A stretch of DNA of 64,000 nucleotides from Desulfosporosinus lacus DSM 15449 (GTDB lineage: Bacteria > Bacillota > Desulfitobacteriia > Desulfitobacteriales > Desulfitobacteriaceae), in NCBI RefSeq assembly GCF_900129935.1, contig NZ_FQXJ01000007.1, positions 248,001-312,000 on the forward strand, in the 5' to 3' direction. Under the pieces are notes generated by a model. The model did not search any database. It was given only the letters and a program-made list of their open reading frames with translations, and had not been told where the DNA came from. The translations under genes were made by a program, and so were the position numbers. Of the stretch, positions 17,592-25,873 are shown one piece after another (position 1 is the stretch's first letter; every line of letters begins with the position of its first letter).

Positions 17592-18371
17592 ATGGCTTAC
17601 GAAACAATCATAGTGGAAATCGAAGAAGGAATTGCTACGATAACTTTAAACCGGCCAGCGGTATTAAATGCCCTGAATAATCAGGTTTTTAATGAGTTGG
17701 CGGAAGCGGCCTTGAGTTTGAGTGCAGATAATTCTGTTCGGGTAGTTGTTATCACTGGTGGAGATAAAGTTTTTGCGGCGGGAGCTGACATTGGTCAGAT
17801 GGCCACTTCTACGGCAGTCGATGTGGCGACTGGGGAGAAAGCTTCACACAGGGCATTTCAACTTCTTGAAAATATGCCTAAACCAGTCATAGCCGCGATA
17901 TCCGGTTATGCTCTTGGTGGCGGATGTGAACTAACGTTAGTCGCTGATGTTCGTATTGCGGCAGACAACGCTCAATTTGGATTGCCGGAAATAAAACTGG
18001 GAATTTTGCCGGGGGCTGGTGGAACCCAACGTTTGCCGCGCTTGATCGGTGCTGGGAGAGCAAAAGAGCTAATATTCAGCGGAGATTTTATTAAAGCTGA
18101 CGAGGCCTTACGCTTAGGTCTTGTGAATAAAGTGGTTCCTGCGGATCAATTGGTTGCTGAAACGAAAAAAATGGCAAAACGGTTTGCTGCGAGGGGAGCA
18201 GTGGCCTTGCGTTTGGCTAAATCGTCAGTGAATGAGGGACTTAGAATGGATTTGGAAGCAGGACTTGAATATGAGCATAAATGCTTTAGCTTGCTCTTTG
18301 CAACTGAAGACCAAAAGGAAGGTATGAACGCTTTCTTAGAGAAACGCCAAGTGAAGTTTCAAGGAAAATAG
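17592..18371 (+). CDS. Enoyl-CoA hydratase (crotonase), copy 1
   Basis: 259 residues. Oxyanion-hole motif FAAGADIGQM (61-70) and YALGGGCEL with Glu113, plus Glu133 in LPEIKLGILPGAGGTQRLPR, so both catalytic glutamates of 2-enoyl-CoA hydratase are present. It adds water to crotonyl-CoA-type substrates giving (S)-3-hydroxyacyl-CoA. RBS AAGGAGGT. It is the first gene of the unit crotonase / AbfD-like / Hbd / CoA-transferase / ADH. Copy 2 at 34675 is nearly the same protein in the same relative place. Confidence 0.93.
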   Translation: MAYETIIVEIEEGIATITLNRPAVLNALNNQVFNELAEAALSLSADNSVRVVVITGGDKVFAAGADIGQMATSTAVDVATGEKASHRAFQLLENMPKPVIAAISGYALGGGCELTLVADVRIAADNAQFGLPEIKLGILPGAGGTQRLPRLIGAGRAKELIFSGDFIKADEALRLGLVNKVVPADQLVAETKKMAKRFAARGAVALRLAKSSVNEGLRMDLEAGLEYEHKCFSLLFATEDQKEGMNAFLEKRQVKFQGK

Positions 18372-18425
18372 GGCTTTTGATACTAACCGCAGGCAGAAGT
18401 CCAAATAACTGAGGAGGAAGTAATT

Positions 18426-19853
18426 TTGAGAACAGCAGAACAGTATATTGCTAAACTAAAGACAATGCGTCCAAATATCTATTTAAATGGTGAAGTTGTC
18501 TCTAGGGATGATTCGCGTCTAAAGTATGGAGTTAATACCATTTCGGAGACGTTTAACTGGGCTATGGACCCAGCCAATGAAGAATTGCTTACGGCAAAAT
18601 CTCATCTCACTGGAGAAAAAATCAACCGTTATTGCCATATCCATCAATCCCCGGAGGACTTATTGAAAAAGCAAGAAATGACGCGGTTTTTTTGTCAAAA
18701 GGTTGGAGGGTGTATCCAACGCTGCATGGGCATTGACGCTCTTAATGCTTTATCCGTAGTTACCAAAAATATCGATCTTGAGATGGGAACTGAATACAAT
18801 GAGCGTTTCCTAAATTATCTGAAAAAGTATCAAGAAGAAGACCTTGTTGCTAACTGCGCTCAAACCGATGTTAAAGGGGATCGTTCCCTTCGTCCCCACC
18901 AACAGACTGATCCGGACCTTTATCTTCGAGTTGTGGGAAAGACGGATGAAGGGATTATTGTACGTGGCTGTAAAGCCCATAACACAATTGCCCCTTACGC
19001 GGATGAAATTATTGTCGTGCCTACAAGGATGATGACTGAAAAGGATGCGGATTGGGCGGTGGCCTTTGCGATCCAAGCGGATGCGCCGGGAGTCTCCCAG
19101 GTTGTGCGGGTTTCCAATCCCAGACCTAGAGAAGAATTGCAGGCTCCGTTTAATAACTATGGATCAGCAGATTCACTGACAGTCTTTGATGATGTCTTAG
19201 TACCTTGGGAAAGAGTCTTTATGTGTGGAGAATATAAATTCGCCGGACAACTGGCTTCCTTATTTGCAACTTATCATCGCCATAGTTATACCGGTTGTAA
19301 GCCTGCTACGACAGATGTGCTCATGGGCGCGACTGCATTAGTTGCGGAGTATAACGGCGTAGAAAAATCCAGTCAGGTGAGAGAAGAGTTAGCCGAACTT
19401 GTAACAATGGCTGAATTAGTATTTGCGGCAGGTATCGCAGCATCCGTTAAATCTACCAAAGCTCCTTCAGGTACTCAAATTCCAGATATCGTCTATACAA
19501 ACGTAGGTCGTTACCATGCGGGGATTAATGTCTACCGCGAACACGAGATTCTTGCAGAAATAGCAGGGGGATTACCGGCTACTCTCCCCTCAGAGAAGGA
19601 ATTCTTTAATCCGGTTATCTCTGATTTTATGGCAAAATACATCATGCGTAAGGATGGCATTACGGCTGAGGCTCAGCATCGTTGTTTCCGGATGATTAGT
19701 GATCTGTTGTGTTCGTCGCATGCTGGAGTCGTTCAGGTTGCCGGAGTGCATGGCGGAGGATCTCCTATCATGGAACGTATTGCTATAACTGGCCAATATG
19801 ACATGAAGTCCAAGAAAAATCTTGCCAAATACCTTGCTGGAATTAGGGATTGA
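18426..19853 (+). CDS. 4-hydroxybutyryl-CoA dehydratase family protein, divergent paralogue 1
   Basis: 475 residues from TTG 18426 (GAGGAGG upstream). It belongs to the flavin plus [4Fe-4S] AbfD family (same fold as HpaB monooxygenases). By alignment with characterised AbfD the cluster ligands are kept: C96 and C100 in GGCIQRCMG, H284 and C291 in YHRHSYTGCK, with the catalytic Tyr288 and Lys292. Other regions differ from the AbfD at 25874: HRHSYTG for HRQSYGG, and SPIMERIAI for SPQAQRIMI near the C-terminus. So a radical dehydratase/isomerase of some 4-hydroxyacyl-CoA is likely, but the substrate may not be 4-hydroxybutyryl-CoA. It is flanked by crotonase and Hbd, which could process a 2-enoyl-CoA product. 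Confidence 0.85.
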   Translation: MRTAEQYIAKLKTMRPNIYLNGEVVSRDDSRLKYGVNTISETFNWAMDPANEELLTAKSHLTGEKINRYCHIHQSPEDLLKKQEMTRFFCQKVGGCIQRCMGIDALNALSVVTKNIDLEMGTEYNERFLNYLKKYQEEDLVANCAQTDVKGDRSLRPHQQTDPDLYLRVVGKTDEGIIVRGCKAHNTIAPYADEIIVVPTRMMTEKDADWAVAFAIQADAPGVSQVVRVSNPRPREELQAPFNNYGSADSLTVFDDVLVPWERVFMCGEYKFAGQLASLFATYHRHSYTGCKPATTDVLMGATALVAEYNGVEKSSQVREELAELVTMAELVFAAGIAASVKSTKAPSGTQIPDIVYTNVGRYHAGINVYREHEILAEIAGGLPATLPSEKEFFNPVISDFMAKYIMRKDGITAEAQHRCFRMISDLLCSSHAGVVQVAGVHGGGSPIMERIAITGQYDMKSKKNLAKYLAGIRD

Positions 19854-19888
19854 TACTGACATAATATGGGTTGGAGGCGCTTTTAACC

Positions 19889-20755
19889 TTGAAAGTTGAA
19901 GACATTAAGAGGATTTGTGTGATTGGGGCTGGCAGCATGGGCCATCAGATCGCTTTTAGCGCTGCTTTGGCCGGCTACCAGGTCAGCTGCACGGATATTA
20001 GTTTAGAGATGCTTTATAAAGCTCAAGACTTTGCGCGTACATATTTTCCCCAACAGGTTTCTAAGGGAAAATGGACGCAAGAACAAGTTGATCAAGCCAT
20101 AAAAAATACTACCTTTACTCAAAACTTTGAAGAAGCAGTGAGAGATGCTGACTTCGTCATCGAATCTGCAGTAGAGAAGATTAGCATCAAAAGGAAGCTC
20201 TTTGAAGAGTTGGACAGAATTGCACCCGCTCATGCAATTTTCGCTACCAACAGTTCCTTTATCGTCAGTTCGAAGATTGCTGATTCAACAAAACGGCCTG
20301 ATAAAGTTTGTAATATGCATTTTTTCAATCCTGCTCTGATAATGAAAATCGTTGAAGTAGTGCAGGGACCGCATACTTCAACAGAAACTGCACAAATAAC
20401 TATGGATTTATGTAAGAAGATGAACAAAAATGGGATCTGGCTTAAGAAAGAAATCTATGGCTTTGTTGTCAATAGGTTCTTGTCTGCAATCTACCGGGAG
20501 GCATTGTACCTGGTAGATATGGGAGTTGCAACCCCTGAAGAGATTGACCTTGCCTTAACGAATGCGTTAGGACACCCTATTGGGCCGTTTCGTCTAATGG
20601 ATTTTACAGGTAATGACCTTACTTACATTATAGATATGGAACGATACCAAGAAACCGGGGATCCTAAGGACAAGCCTTCCCCTTCGATAGCTGAAAAATA
20701 TGCCAAGGGGGAATGGGGCAGGAAAAGCAAAAAGGGTTTTTATTCCTATGAGTGA
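19889..20755 (+). CDS. 3-hydroxyacyl-CoA dehydrogenase, copy 3
   Basis: 288 residues from TTG 19889, chosen because the three paralogues all begin M-K/N-V/I-E-D and GGAGG lies 11 bases upstream; the frame is open from TTG 19871. GAGSMGHQIA NAD site, ATNSSFIVSSK, CNMHFFNPALIMKIVEV, YGFVVNRFL and the HPIGPFRLMDFTGNDLTYII C-terminal domain. It is closest to the copy at 39067 in wording of the active-site stretches. Its stop codon overlaps the start of a TetR remnant (ATGAGTGA). Confidence 0.92.
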   Translation: MKVEDIKRICVIGAGSMGHQIAFSAALAGYQVSCTDISLEMLYKAQDFARTYFPQQVSKGKWTQEQVDQAIKNTTFTQNFEEAVRDADFVIESAVEKISIKRKLFEELDRIAPAHAIFATNSSFIVSSKIADSTKRPDKVCNMHFFNPALIMKIVEVVQGPHTSTETAQITMDLCKKMNKNGIWLKKEIYGFVVNRFLSAIYREALYLVDMGVATPEEIDLALTNALGHPIGPFRLMDFTGNDLTYIIDMERYQETGDPKDKPSPSIAEKYAKGEWGRKSKKGFYSYE

Positions 20756-20909
20756 AAATATACAAGAAATACAATGTGTGAGTAAATTTGAACGAATTCT
20801 TAATGCTGCTACCGAAGTCTTCGCGGAATCCGGGTTTCACCAATGCCGTGTTTCTAAAGATGAGGAGGAAAATAACAATGTCTACATGGGTGAAAGAATA
20901 CCAAAGTAA
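20748..20909 (+). pseudogene. TetR-family regulator 5' remnant
   Basis: An ATG overlapping the Hbd stop opens a 53-codon frame. Residues ~12-34 (KFERILNAATEVFAESGFHQ) are the first helix and turn of a TetR DNA-binding domain, which normally continues into IAEEAGVAxGTIYxYF. Here similarity stops at RVSK and the frame runs into the ribosome site and start of the CoA-transferase gene. The rest of the regulator, about 150 residues, has been lost by deletion. Confidence 0.75.
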
Positions 20910-22218
20910 GCTTGTTTCCCCTGAAAAAGCCGTCAGTGTAGTAAAAAGTGGTGATTGGATTGGTTCTTCTTATGCTGCAAACGTTTTACCGGTTCTAGAC
21001 AAGGCCTTGGCCGCACGTACCCCTGAACTTTTTGATATCAAGCTTATTGGTGGAGTTTCAGCTAGAATCTATGATTGGTTTAAGGCCGATCCCACTGGTG
21101 AGCACTTTACCTGGAATTGTTCCCATTTCTCCGCTGCAGACCGTTATATGGCGCAAACGGGAAGCGTCTTTTATATGCCCCTAAAATATTCAGAAATTTT
21201 ACGCTATATCCGTGAGAATTTGACGGTAGATATACTGATGATTCAAGTTAGCCCTATGGACAAACATGGCAATTTCAACTTAGGACCTACTATTTCTCAC
21301 TATAGAGCATCTATGGATGTCGCTAAAATAATTATTGTTGAAGTGAATGAAGATATGCCAATAGGCCATGGCGGTTACGGTCATTATATTCATATTTCCG
21401 AAGTCGATTATATTGTTGAAGCAGGGCACTGTGGTATGACGCAGGTTGCTTCTGAAGAGCCTACGGAAGTTGATCAAAAGATTGCAAATTATGTTATCAA
21501 GGAGATCAAAAATGGTGACTGTCTGCAACTTGGAATCGGCGCCATGCCCAGTGCTTTAGGTCAATTAATTGCCCGATCTGATTTGAAAGACCTAGGAGCT
21601 CACACGGAAATGTTATGCGACGCTTTCGTAGATATGGTAGATGCAGGAGTACTAAATGGAAGGAAAAAACAACTTGATCCCGGTCGGATTGTCTATACCT
21701 TTGCCTTAGGAACTCAAAAGCTCTATGATTTTATTGATAATAATCCTGCAGTAGCAGGCTATACCGCAGATTATACCAATGATCGCAAGATTGCCAGCTT
21801 AAATGACAATGTTGTATCAATCAATAATTCACTTGAAATTGATCTTACTGGTCAAGTTTGTTCAGAATCTGTTGGGCCGCGCATGATTAGTGGGTCCGGT
21901 GGACAATTAGACTTCGTAGAAACAGCGTATCATTCAAAAGGTGGTCGCAGTTTCATGTGTATGGCTTCAACATATAAGGATAAGAATGGCGAAGTACATT
22001 CTCGTATTAAGCCCCTTCTAGCCCATGGCGCAGTTGTTACCGATACACGGCCAGCAGTACATTATGTGGCCACAGAGTTCGGAATAGTCAATCTAAAAGG
22101 GCTGTTCACCTGGCAGCGGGCAGAGGCTTTGATCAGCATTGCTCACCCCGATTTCAGGGAAGACCTCATCCGTGAAGCGCAAAAATTAAAACTATGGCGT
22201 AACAGCAATAAACGGTAG
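20878..22218 (+). CDS. Acetyl-CoA hydrolase/transferase family, likely 4-hydroxybutyrate CoA-transferase
   Basis: 446 residues from ATG 20878 (GAGGAGG upstream). Family I/AbfT-like CoA-transferase: LIQVSPMDKHGNFNLGP, LGIGAMPSAL, and GAHTEMLCDAF, whose Glu forms the acyl-CoA thioester; C-terminal domain has VCSESVGPRMISGSGGQLDF and the GIVNLKGLF strand. It moves CoA from acetyl-CoA or another acyl-CoA to a carboxylic acid, activating it. Its place beside an AbfD-like enzyme and an alcohol dehydrogenase fits activation of 4-hydroxybutyrate or a relative. Start is out of frame within the TetR remnant. Confidence 0.88.
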   Translation: MSTWVKEYQSKLVSPEKAVSVVKSGDWIGSSYAANVLPVLDKALAARTPELFDIKLIGGVSARIYDWFKADPTGEHFTWNCSHFSAADRYMAQTGSVFYMPLKYSEILRYIRENLTVDILMIQVSPMDKHGNFNLGPTISHYRASMDVAKIIIVEVNEDMPIGHGGYGHYIHISEVDYIVEAGHCGMTQVASEEPTEVDQKIANYVIKEIKNGDCLQLGIGAMPSALGQLIARSDLKDLGAHTEMLCDAFVDMVDAGVLNGRKKQLDPGRIVYTFALGTQKLYDFIDNNPAVAGYTADYTNDRKIASLNDNVVSINNSLEIDLTGQVCSESVGPRMISGSGGQLDFVETAYHSKGGRSFMCMASTYKDKNGEVHSRIKPLLAHGAVVTDTRPAVHYVATEFGIVNLKGLFTWQRAEALISIAHPDFREDLIREAQKLKLWRNSNKR

Positions 22219-22229
22219 GAGGAATGGCG

Positions 22230-23303
22230 ATGGAACAAGCGACAATGAAAGCACTCGTATATCATGAACCAAATAAGTATAGTCTGACAGATGTTCCAGT
22301 GCCTCAGATAGTTGATCCATACGATGTAATTGGCAGAGTAACCCTGGCAGCCATTTGCACCAGTGATATTCATACTGTCAGGGGCGAGCTTGTCAACGTT
22401 ACTTACCCAAAGACTATGGGGCACGAATGCTGCGTGGAAGTTGTTGAAGTTGGCTCTAAAATAACCCATGTGAAGCCCGGAGACTTGTGCATTCTTAACC
22501 CTGGTGTTGCTTGTGGAAAGTGTCTGGCTTGTAAACTGGGGATTATTGTAGCATGTAAAAATGGTGGGGTCTTCGGCAGTCGCGGGCCACTGGAAGGGTG
22601 TCATGCAGAATATGTTAGAGCTCCCTATGCACATCATAAAAACGGTCTGATTAAGATTCCTGAAGGACTGACTGAAGAAGATGTCATTTTGATACCTGAT
22701 ATGCTTGCCACTGCCTGGTATGGGCTGAAAAACGCGGATTTCAAAAAGGGACAAACTTTGGCTGTAATTGGAGTTGGTCCGGTAGGACTAAGTGCCTGCT
22801 TATTAGCTAAAAAGGTATTTGGTGCCAAACAGGTAATTGCTGTAGATATACTTCAAAACAGAGTGGATATGGCGTTAGCTGAAGGAATCGCTGATGCAGG
22901 CTTTAATCCAAACACGGATGATGTCGTAAAACTTATTCAAGAAGCAACAGGTGGTTTGGGAGCAGAAGTAGTTCTTGAAACTCCAGGACTTGCGGAAACT
23001 ATGGCGATGTCAGTTGCAGCTGCAAGGCCGAGTGGAATTGTTTCTACGATTGCAGTATTTAGTGACCCTCTTGTCCCTATGCCACTTTTGGATATGATTC
23101 TTAGAAATATTCAATTAAAAATGGGTATTCAAAAGAGCGAGGGTTTAGAGGAAATGCTGGACTGGATTAAAGAAGGCAAAATTGATGCGAAATTCATGCT
23201 AACCCATCGTTCTCCCTTAAATGATATCGAGAATGGTTATAAAGTTTTCGGTGACCATGAAGATGGCTGTGTTAAATGGGTAATTACCCCTTATGAACGT
23301 TAA
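22230..23303 (+). CDS. Zinc-dependent medium-chain alcohol dehydrogenase
   Basis: 357 residues from ATG 22230 (TAGGAGG 7 bases upstream; ATG 22224 is too close to it). Catalytic zinc ligands C43 (CTSDIH) and H65-E66 (GHE), structural zinc cysteines C95, C98, C101 and C109, NAD(P) motif VIGVGPVGLSA around 177-187. The sequence type is the threonine/secondary-alcohol dehydrogenase branch. Placed directly after a CoA-transferase, it could interconvert a hydroxy acid and its aldehyde or ketone (e.g. 4-hydroxybutyrate/succinate semialdehyde), an inference only. It ends the operon; a very strong hairpin terminator follows. Confidence 0.85.
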   Translation: MEQATMKALVYHEPNKYSLTDVPVPQIVDPYDVIGRVTLAAICTSDIHTVRGELVNVTYPKTMGHECCVEVVEVGSKITHVKPGDLCILNPGVACGKCLACKLGIIVACKNGGVFGSRGPLEGCHAEYVRAPYAHHKNGLIKIPEGLTEEDVILIPDMLATAWYGLKNADFKKGQTLAVIGVGPVGLSACLLAKKVFGAKQVIAVDILQNRVDMALAEGIADAGFNPNTDDVVKLIQEATGGLGAEVVLETPGLAETMAMSVAAARPSGIVSTIAVFSDPLVPMPLLDMILRNIQLKMGIQKSEGLEEMLDWIKEGKIDAKFMLTHRSPLNDIENGYKVFGDHEDGCVKWVITPYER

Positions 23304-23370
23304 CTTCAGCCAATGGTTTTTATGTATTTTAAGTCTCGAACTTCTATGAAGCATCTTTTGTACAAGTTTA

Positions 23371-23387
23371 GTTTCAATTGTATACTT
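23371..23387 (+). repeat. Variant of the GTTTCAATTATATACAT motif (copy 3)
   Basis: GTTTCAATTGTATACTT, two mismatches to the copies at 7278 and 17418, about 240 bases upstream of the sigma-54 promoter at 23625. Confidence 0.35.
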
Positions 23388-23415
23388 TCTATACGCAACC
23401 TTTCCTTATGTTAAC

Positions 23416-23467
23416 ATGCACAGAAAGAAGACCACTGTTCTTAGAATAGGGTCTTCTTTCTGTGCAT
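23416..23467 (+). terminator. Strong hairpin terminator after the ADH operon
   Basis: An 18-bp perfect stem starting ATGCACAGAAAGAAGACC with a 16-base loop, then TAAAAATTA. Confidence 0.8.
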
Positions 23468-23534
23468 TAAAAATTAGGGGAATTATTCATGAAAGATAGC
23501 TGTGTATAGTAAGTATACAAAACCTTGTAATAAT

Positions 23535-23571
23535 GTACTATGTATGTATAAATTTTATACATACATAGTAC
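23535..23571. promoter_or_regulatory. 37-bp perfect palindrome containing the putative activator site
   Basis: Two 18-base arms (GTACTATGTATGTATAAA and its exact complement) around one central T. Its core, 23545-23561, is TGTATAAATTTTATACA, matching the sites at 7297 and 25579. It ends 54 bases before the -24 element, the classic place for an enhancer of a sigma-54 activator. Confidence 0.65.
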
Positions 23572-23624
23572 CCATTGCCCTGCTTTTAGAGAAGGCCTAG
23601 ACACTAGGTGCAGTGTTTTAACTG

Positions 23625-23641
23625 GTGGCACGATTCTTGCT
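23625..23641 (+). promoter_or_regulatory. Sigma-54 (-24/-12) promoter (best match in window)
   Basis: GTGGCACGATTCTTGCT reproduces TGGCACG-N4-TTGCT exactly. It lies about 150 bases before the acyl-CoA ligase start. Confidence 0.85.
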
Positions 23642-23793
23642 ATAATAAAAAATGTACTATTCAGAATATTTTGAAGAGGAGGCGAAAATTATAAAGACTC
23701 TCGGTTTTCCTTTTGAAAGATTCAAGGCGGACTTTTAGTAACAATAATCCAAGAGTTGAAAATGTGTTAGAGTTTAAGGAGGTTAGTCAAAGA

Positions 23794-25446
23794 ATGCAAG
23801 TTGCAGATAAACCGTGGTTACAAAGCTATCCTTCCTACAGTAGTCACAGCCTTGAATATCCTGCAAAGACACTTGGACAAATGTTTGATGAAGCTGTAGT
23901 CAAGATGCCTGAGACGATAGCCATAATTTTTGAGGGTCAAGAAATAACCTATAAACATTTTGGTGATCAGGTAAACCGTTTGGCAACTGCTTTAGCGGAC
24001 TTGGGTATAGTAAAAGGTGAACGCGTTGGACTCATGGGTCCGAATTGTCCCGAATGGGAAACCGCGTTCTTTGCTTTGCTCAAATTGGGTGCCATTGTCG
24101 TTCAAACGAACCCAATGTATGTAGAAAGTGAAATAGCTTACCAAATGAATGACTCTGGGGCAACGACGCTTATTGTCTTTGAGCCGTTGTATCCGAGAGT
24201 AAAGAATATTATTCAAGAAACCTCCTTACAAAGGGTAATTGGCTTTAACTTTGTCGCGCCTGTTAAGTCAATTGAAGGGCTATATTCCTTCAATGAACTA
24301 ATCGCCAAATATGAACCTAATCCTCCTTCTGTATTCATTGATTCAGGTGAGGATCTCGCTGTTTTACAGTATACGGGTGGCACTACCGGCGTATCAAAAG
24401 GGGTTATGCTCACTCATCGAAATCTAATTTGCAATACCTTCCAAAGCATATCCTGGTCTCTGGACCTACAGTATGGGAAAGAACGTATTTTGACAATTTT
24501 ACCAGTGTTTCATGTTTACGGTATGACCAACTGTGTAAATTACGCAGTGGCTTGTGCAGCAACCCAAATTCTTTTACCTCGTTTCGAATTGAATAATTTT
24601 TTGGAAGTAATCGATAAATACAGACCGACGCTTTTTCCAGGGGCTCCAACTGTCTATATGGCCATTAATAGTCACCCTCGCATCTCGGAATACAAAGAAG
24701 GTCTTGCTGCCATTAAAGTGTGTAACAGCGGTTCAGCTCCGCTACCTCTGGAGGTTGCCCAAAAGTTTGCGGAAGTGACACAGGGAGAAGGTAATTTAGT
24801 TGAGGGATATGGTCTTTCGGAGGCTTCCCCAGTAACACACAGCAATCCTTTAGATCGTCCTACTCGAGAAGGATCCATCGGTATACCATTCCCGGATACG
24901 GATTGTATTATCGTAGATCTAGAGACTGGTAATAGGGAACTCGCTGTGGGTGAAATAGGTGAGTTATGCATCAAAGGTCCGCAAGTGATGAAAGGATATT
25001 GGAATAAGCCAGAAGAGACTGCGGAAACAATGCGTAACGGCTGGTTGCACACCGGGGATATTGCCAGAATGGATGAAGATGGTTTCTTTTATATTATTGA
25101 TCGTAAAAAAGATATTATTATTGCAGGCGGCTACAATGTTTATCCGCGTGATATTGAAGAAGTCCTTTATGAACACCCCAAAGTAAAAGAAGTCGTTGTC
25201 GCAGGAGTACCGCATAGTTATCGAGGAGAAACGACTAAAGCCTATATTGTCCTAAAGTCAAATACGGAAGCGACGGGAGAGGAGTTTATCTCTTTCTGCA
25301 GAACAAAAATGGCCGCCTATAAAGTGCCGCATCTTGTAGAGTTTAGGAATGAGCTGCCAAGAACTATTGTCGGGAAGGTTCTTCGCCGTCAGTTGGTAGA
25401 AGAAGAAAAAGCTAAAATTCAAGCAGCAGCTGCTAATCAGGCGTAA
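23794..25446 (+). CDS. Acyl-CoA ligase (AMP-forming), copy 1
   Basis: 550 residues from ATG 23794, supported by AAGGAGG about ten bases upstream and by alignment with the paralogue at 47465; the frame is open 27 codons further 5'. ANL superfamily motifs: LQYTGGTTGVSKGVMLTH (P-loop), GYGLSEASPVTH, WLHTGDIARMDEDGFFYIID and the catalytic Lys in PRTIVGKVLRRQLVEEE. It activates a carboxylic acid to acyl-AMP then acyl-CoA. The long-chain-type sequence suggests a medium or long fatty acid, but this is uncertain. Single-gene unit under the clearest sigma-54 promoter of the window. Confidence 0.92.
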   Translation: MQVADKPWLQSYPSYSSHSLEYPAKTLGQMFDEAVVKMPETIAIIFEGQEITYKHFGDQVNRLATALADLGIVKGERVGLMGPNCPEWETAFFALLKLGAIVVQTNPMYVESEIAYQMNDSGATTLIVFEPLYPRVKNIIQETSLQRVIGFNFVAPVKSIEGLYSFNELIAKYEPNPPSVFIDSGEDLAVLQYTGGTTGVSKGVMLTHRNLICNTFQSISWSLDLQYGKERILTILPVFHVYGMTNCVNYAVACAATQILLPRFELNNFLEVIDKYRPTLFPGAPTVYMAINSHPRISEYKEGLAAIKVCNSGSAPLPLEVAQKFAEVTQGEGNLVEGYGLSEASPVTHSNPLDRPTREGSIGIPFPDTDCIIVDLETGNRELAVGEIGELCIKGPQVMKGYWNKPEETAETMRNGWLHTGDIARMDEDGFFYIIDRKKDIIIAGGYNVYPRDIEEVLYEHPKVKEVVVAGVPHSYRGETTKAYIVLKSNTEATGEEFISFCRTKMAAYKVPHLVEFRNELPRTIVGKVLRRQLVEEEKAKIQAAAANQA

Positions 25447-25578
25447 GTTCTAGCAAGGAGGGCGGTAAAATTTTGTTCACACAGCCACTTTGAAGACCAG
25501 AAGTGAGAGTCTCAGAATTGATTAAACTCCTGTGACCTGTGCAGTTTATATACTAAATCTTCGAAAACATTATCTTGA

Positions 25579-25595
25579 TGTATTAAATTTATACA
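25579..25595. promoter_or_regulatory. Putative activator site (TGTATTAAATTTATACA)
   Basis: 17-base near-palindrome of the same family as 7297 and 23545, 162 bases before the -24 element at 25757. A terminator lies between it and the promoter. Confidence 0.5.
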
Positions 25596-25599
25596 AGCA

Positions 25600-25655
25600 T
25601 TGCAATCTTCAAAGGACTCTTTGTGATTAAGTTCTTGGAGATTGCAATTTTTATT
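25600..25655 (+). terminator. Terminator after acyl-CoA ligase 1
   Basis: TTGCAATCT pairs with AGATTGCAA, with an inner CAA/TTG pair set, followed by TTTTTATTTATTT. Confidence 0.65.
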
Positions 25656-25756
25656 TATTTATTGATTGTTCATTATTGCCTTAAAAGGCTTTGCGCTAGC
25701 CAAACTTCAAAACTGGAATGTTAGAGAAGTGTCGCGTAGAGAAAAACTGTAGATTT

Positions 25757-25773
25757 TTGGCACAGCTATTGCA
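25757..25773 (+). promoter_or_regulatory. Sigma-54 (-24/-12) promoter
   Basis: TTGGCACAGCTATTGCA: TGGCACA-N4-TTGCA, full match, 100 bases before abfD. Confidence 0.8.
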
Positions 25774-25873
25774 ATAAAAGAAAATTGCAATCACAAGATG
25801 GCTACTCGGCGTGGCTACCACTTAGGCGTTCGACCGGGTAGTCTTTAAGAAATATTTAAAAGAGGTGACAAGG

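Noticed and set aside
18426-19853. Reading the AbfD-like genes as HpaB-type 4-hydroxyphenylacetate monooxygenases
   Set aside because: The family fold is shared, but the conserved Cys/His cluster ligands and the CoA-enzyme neighbours favour the dehydratase branch; HpaB lacks the cluster.
23713-23793. N-terminal extension of acyl-CoA ligase 1
   Set aside because: Absent from the paralogue at 47465, and a good ribosome site precedes the internal ATG 23794.
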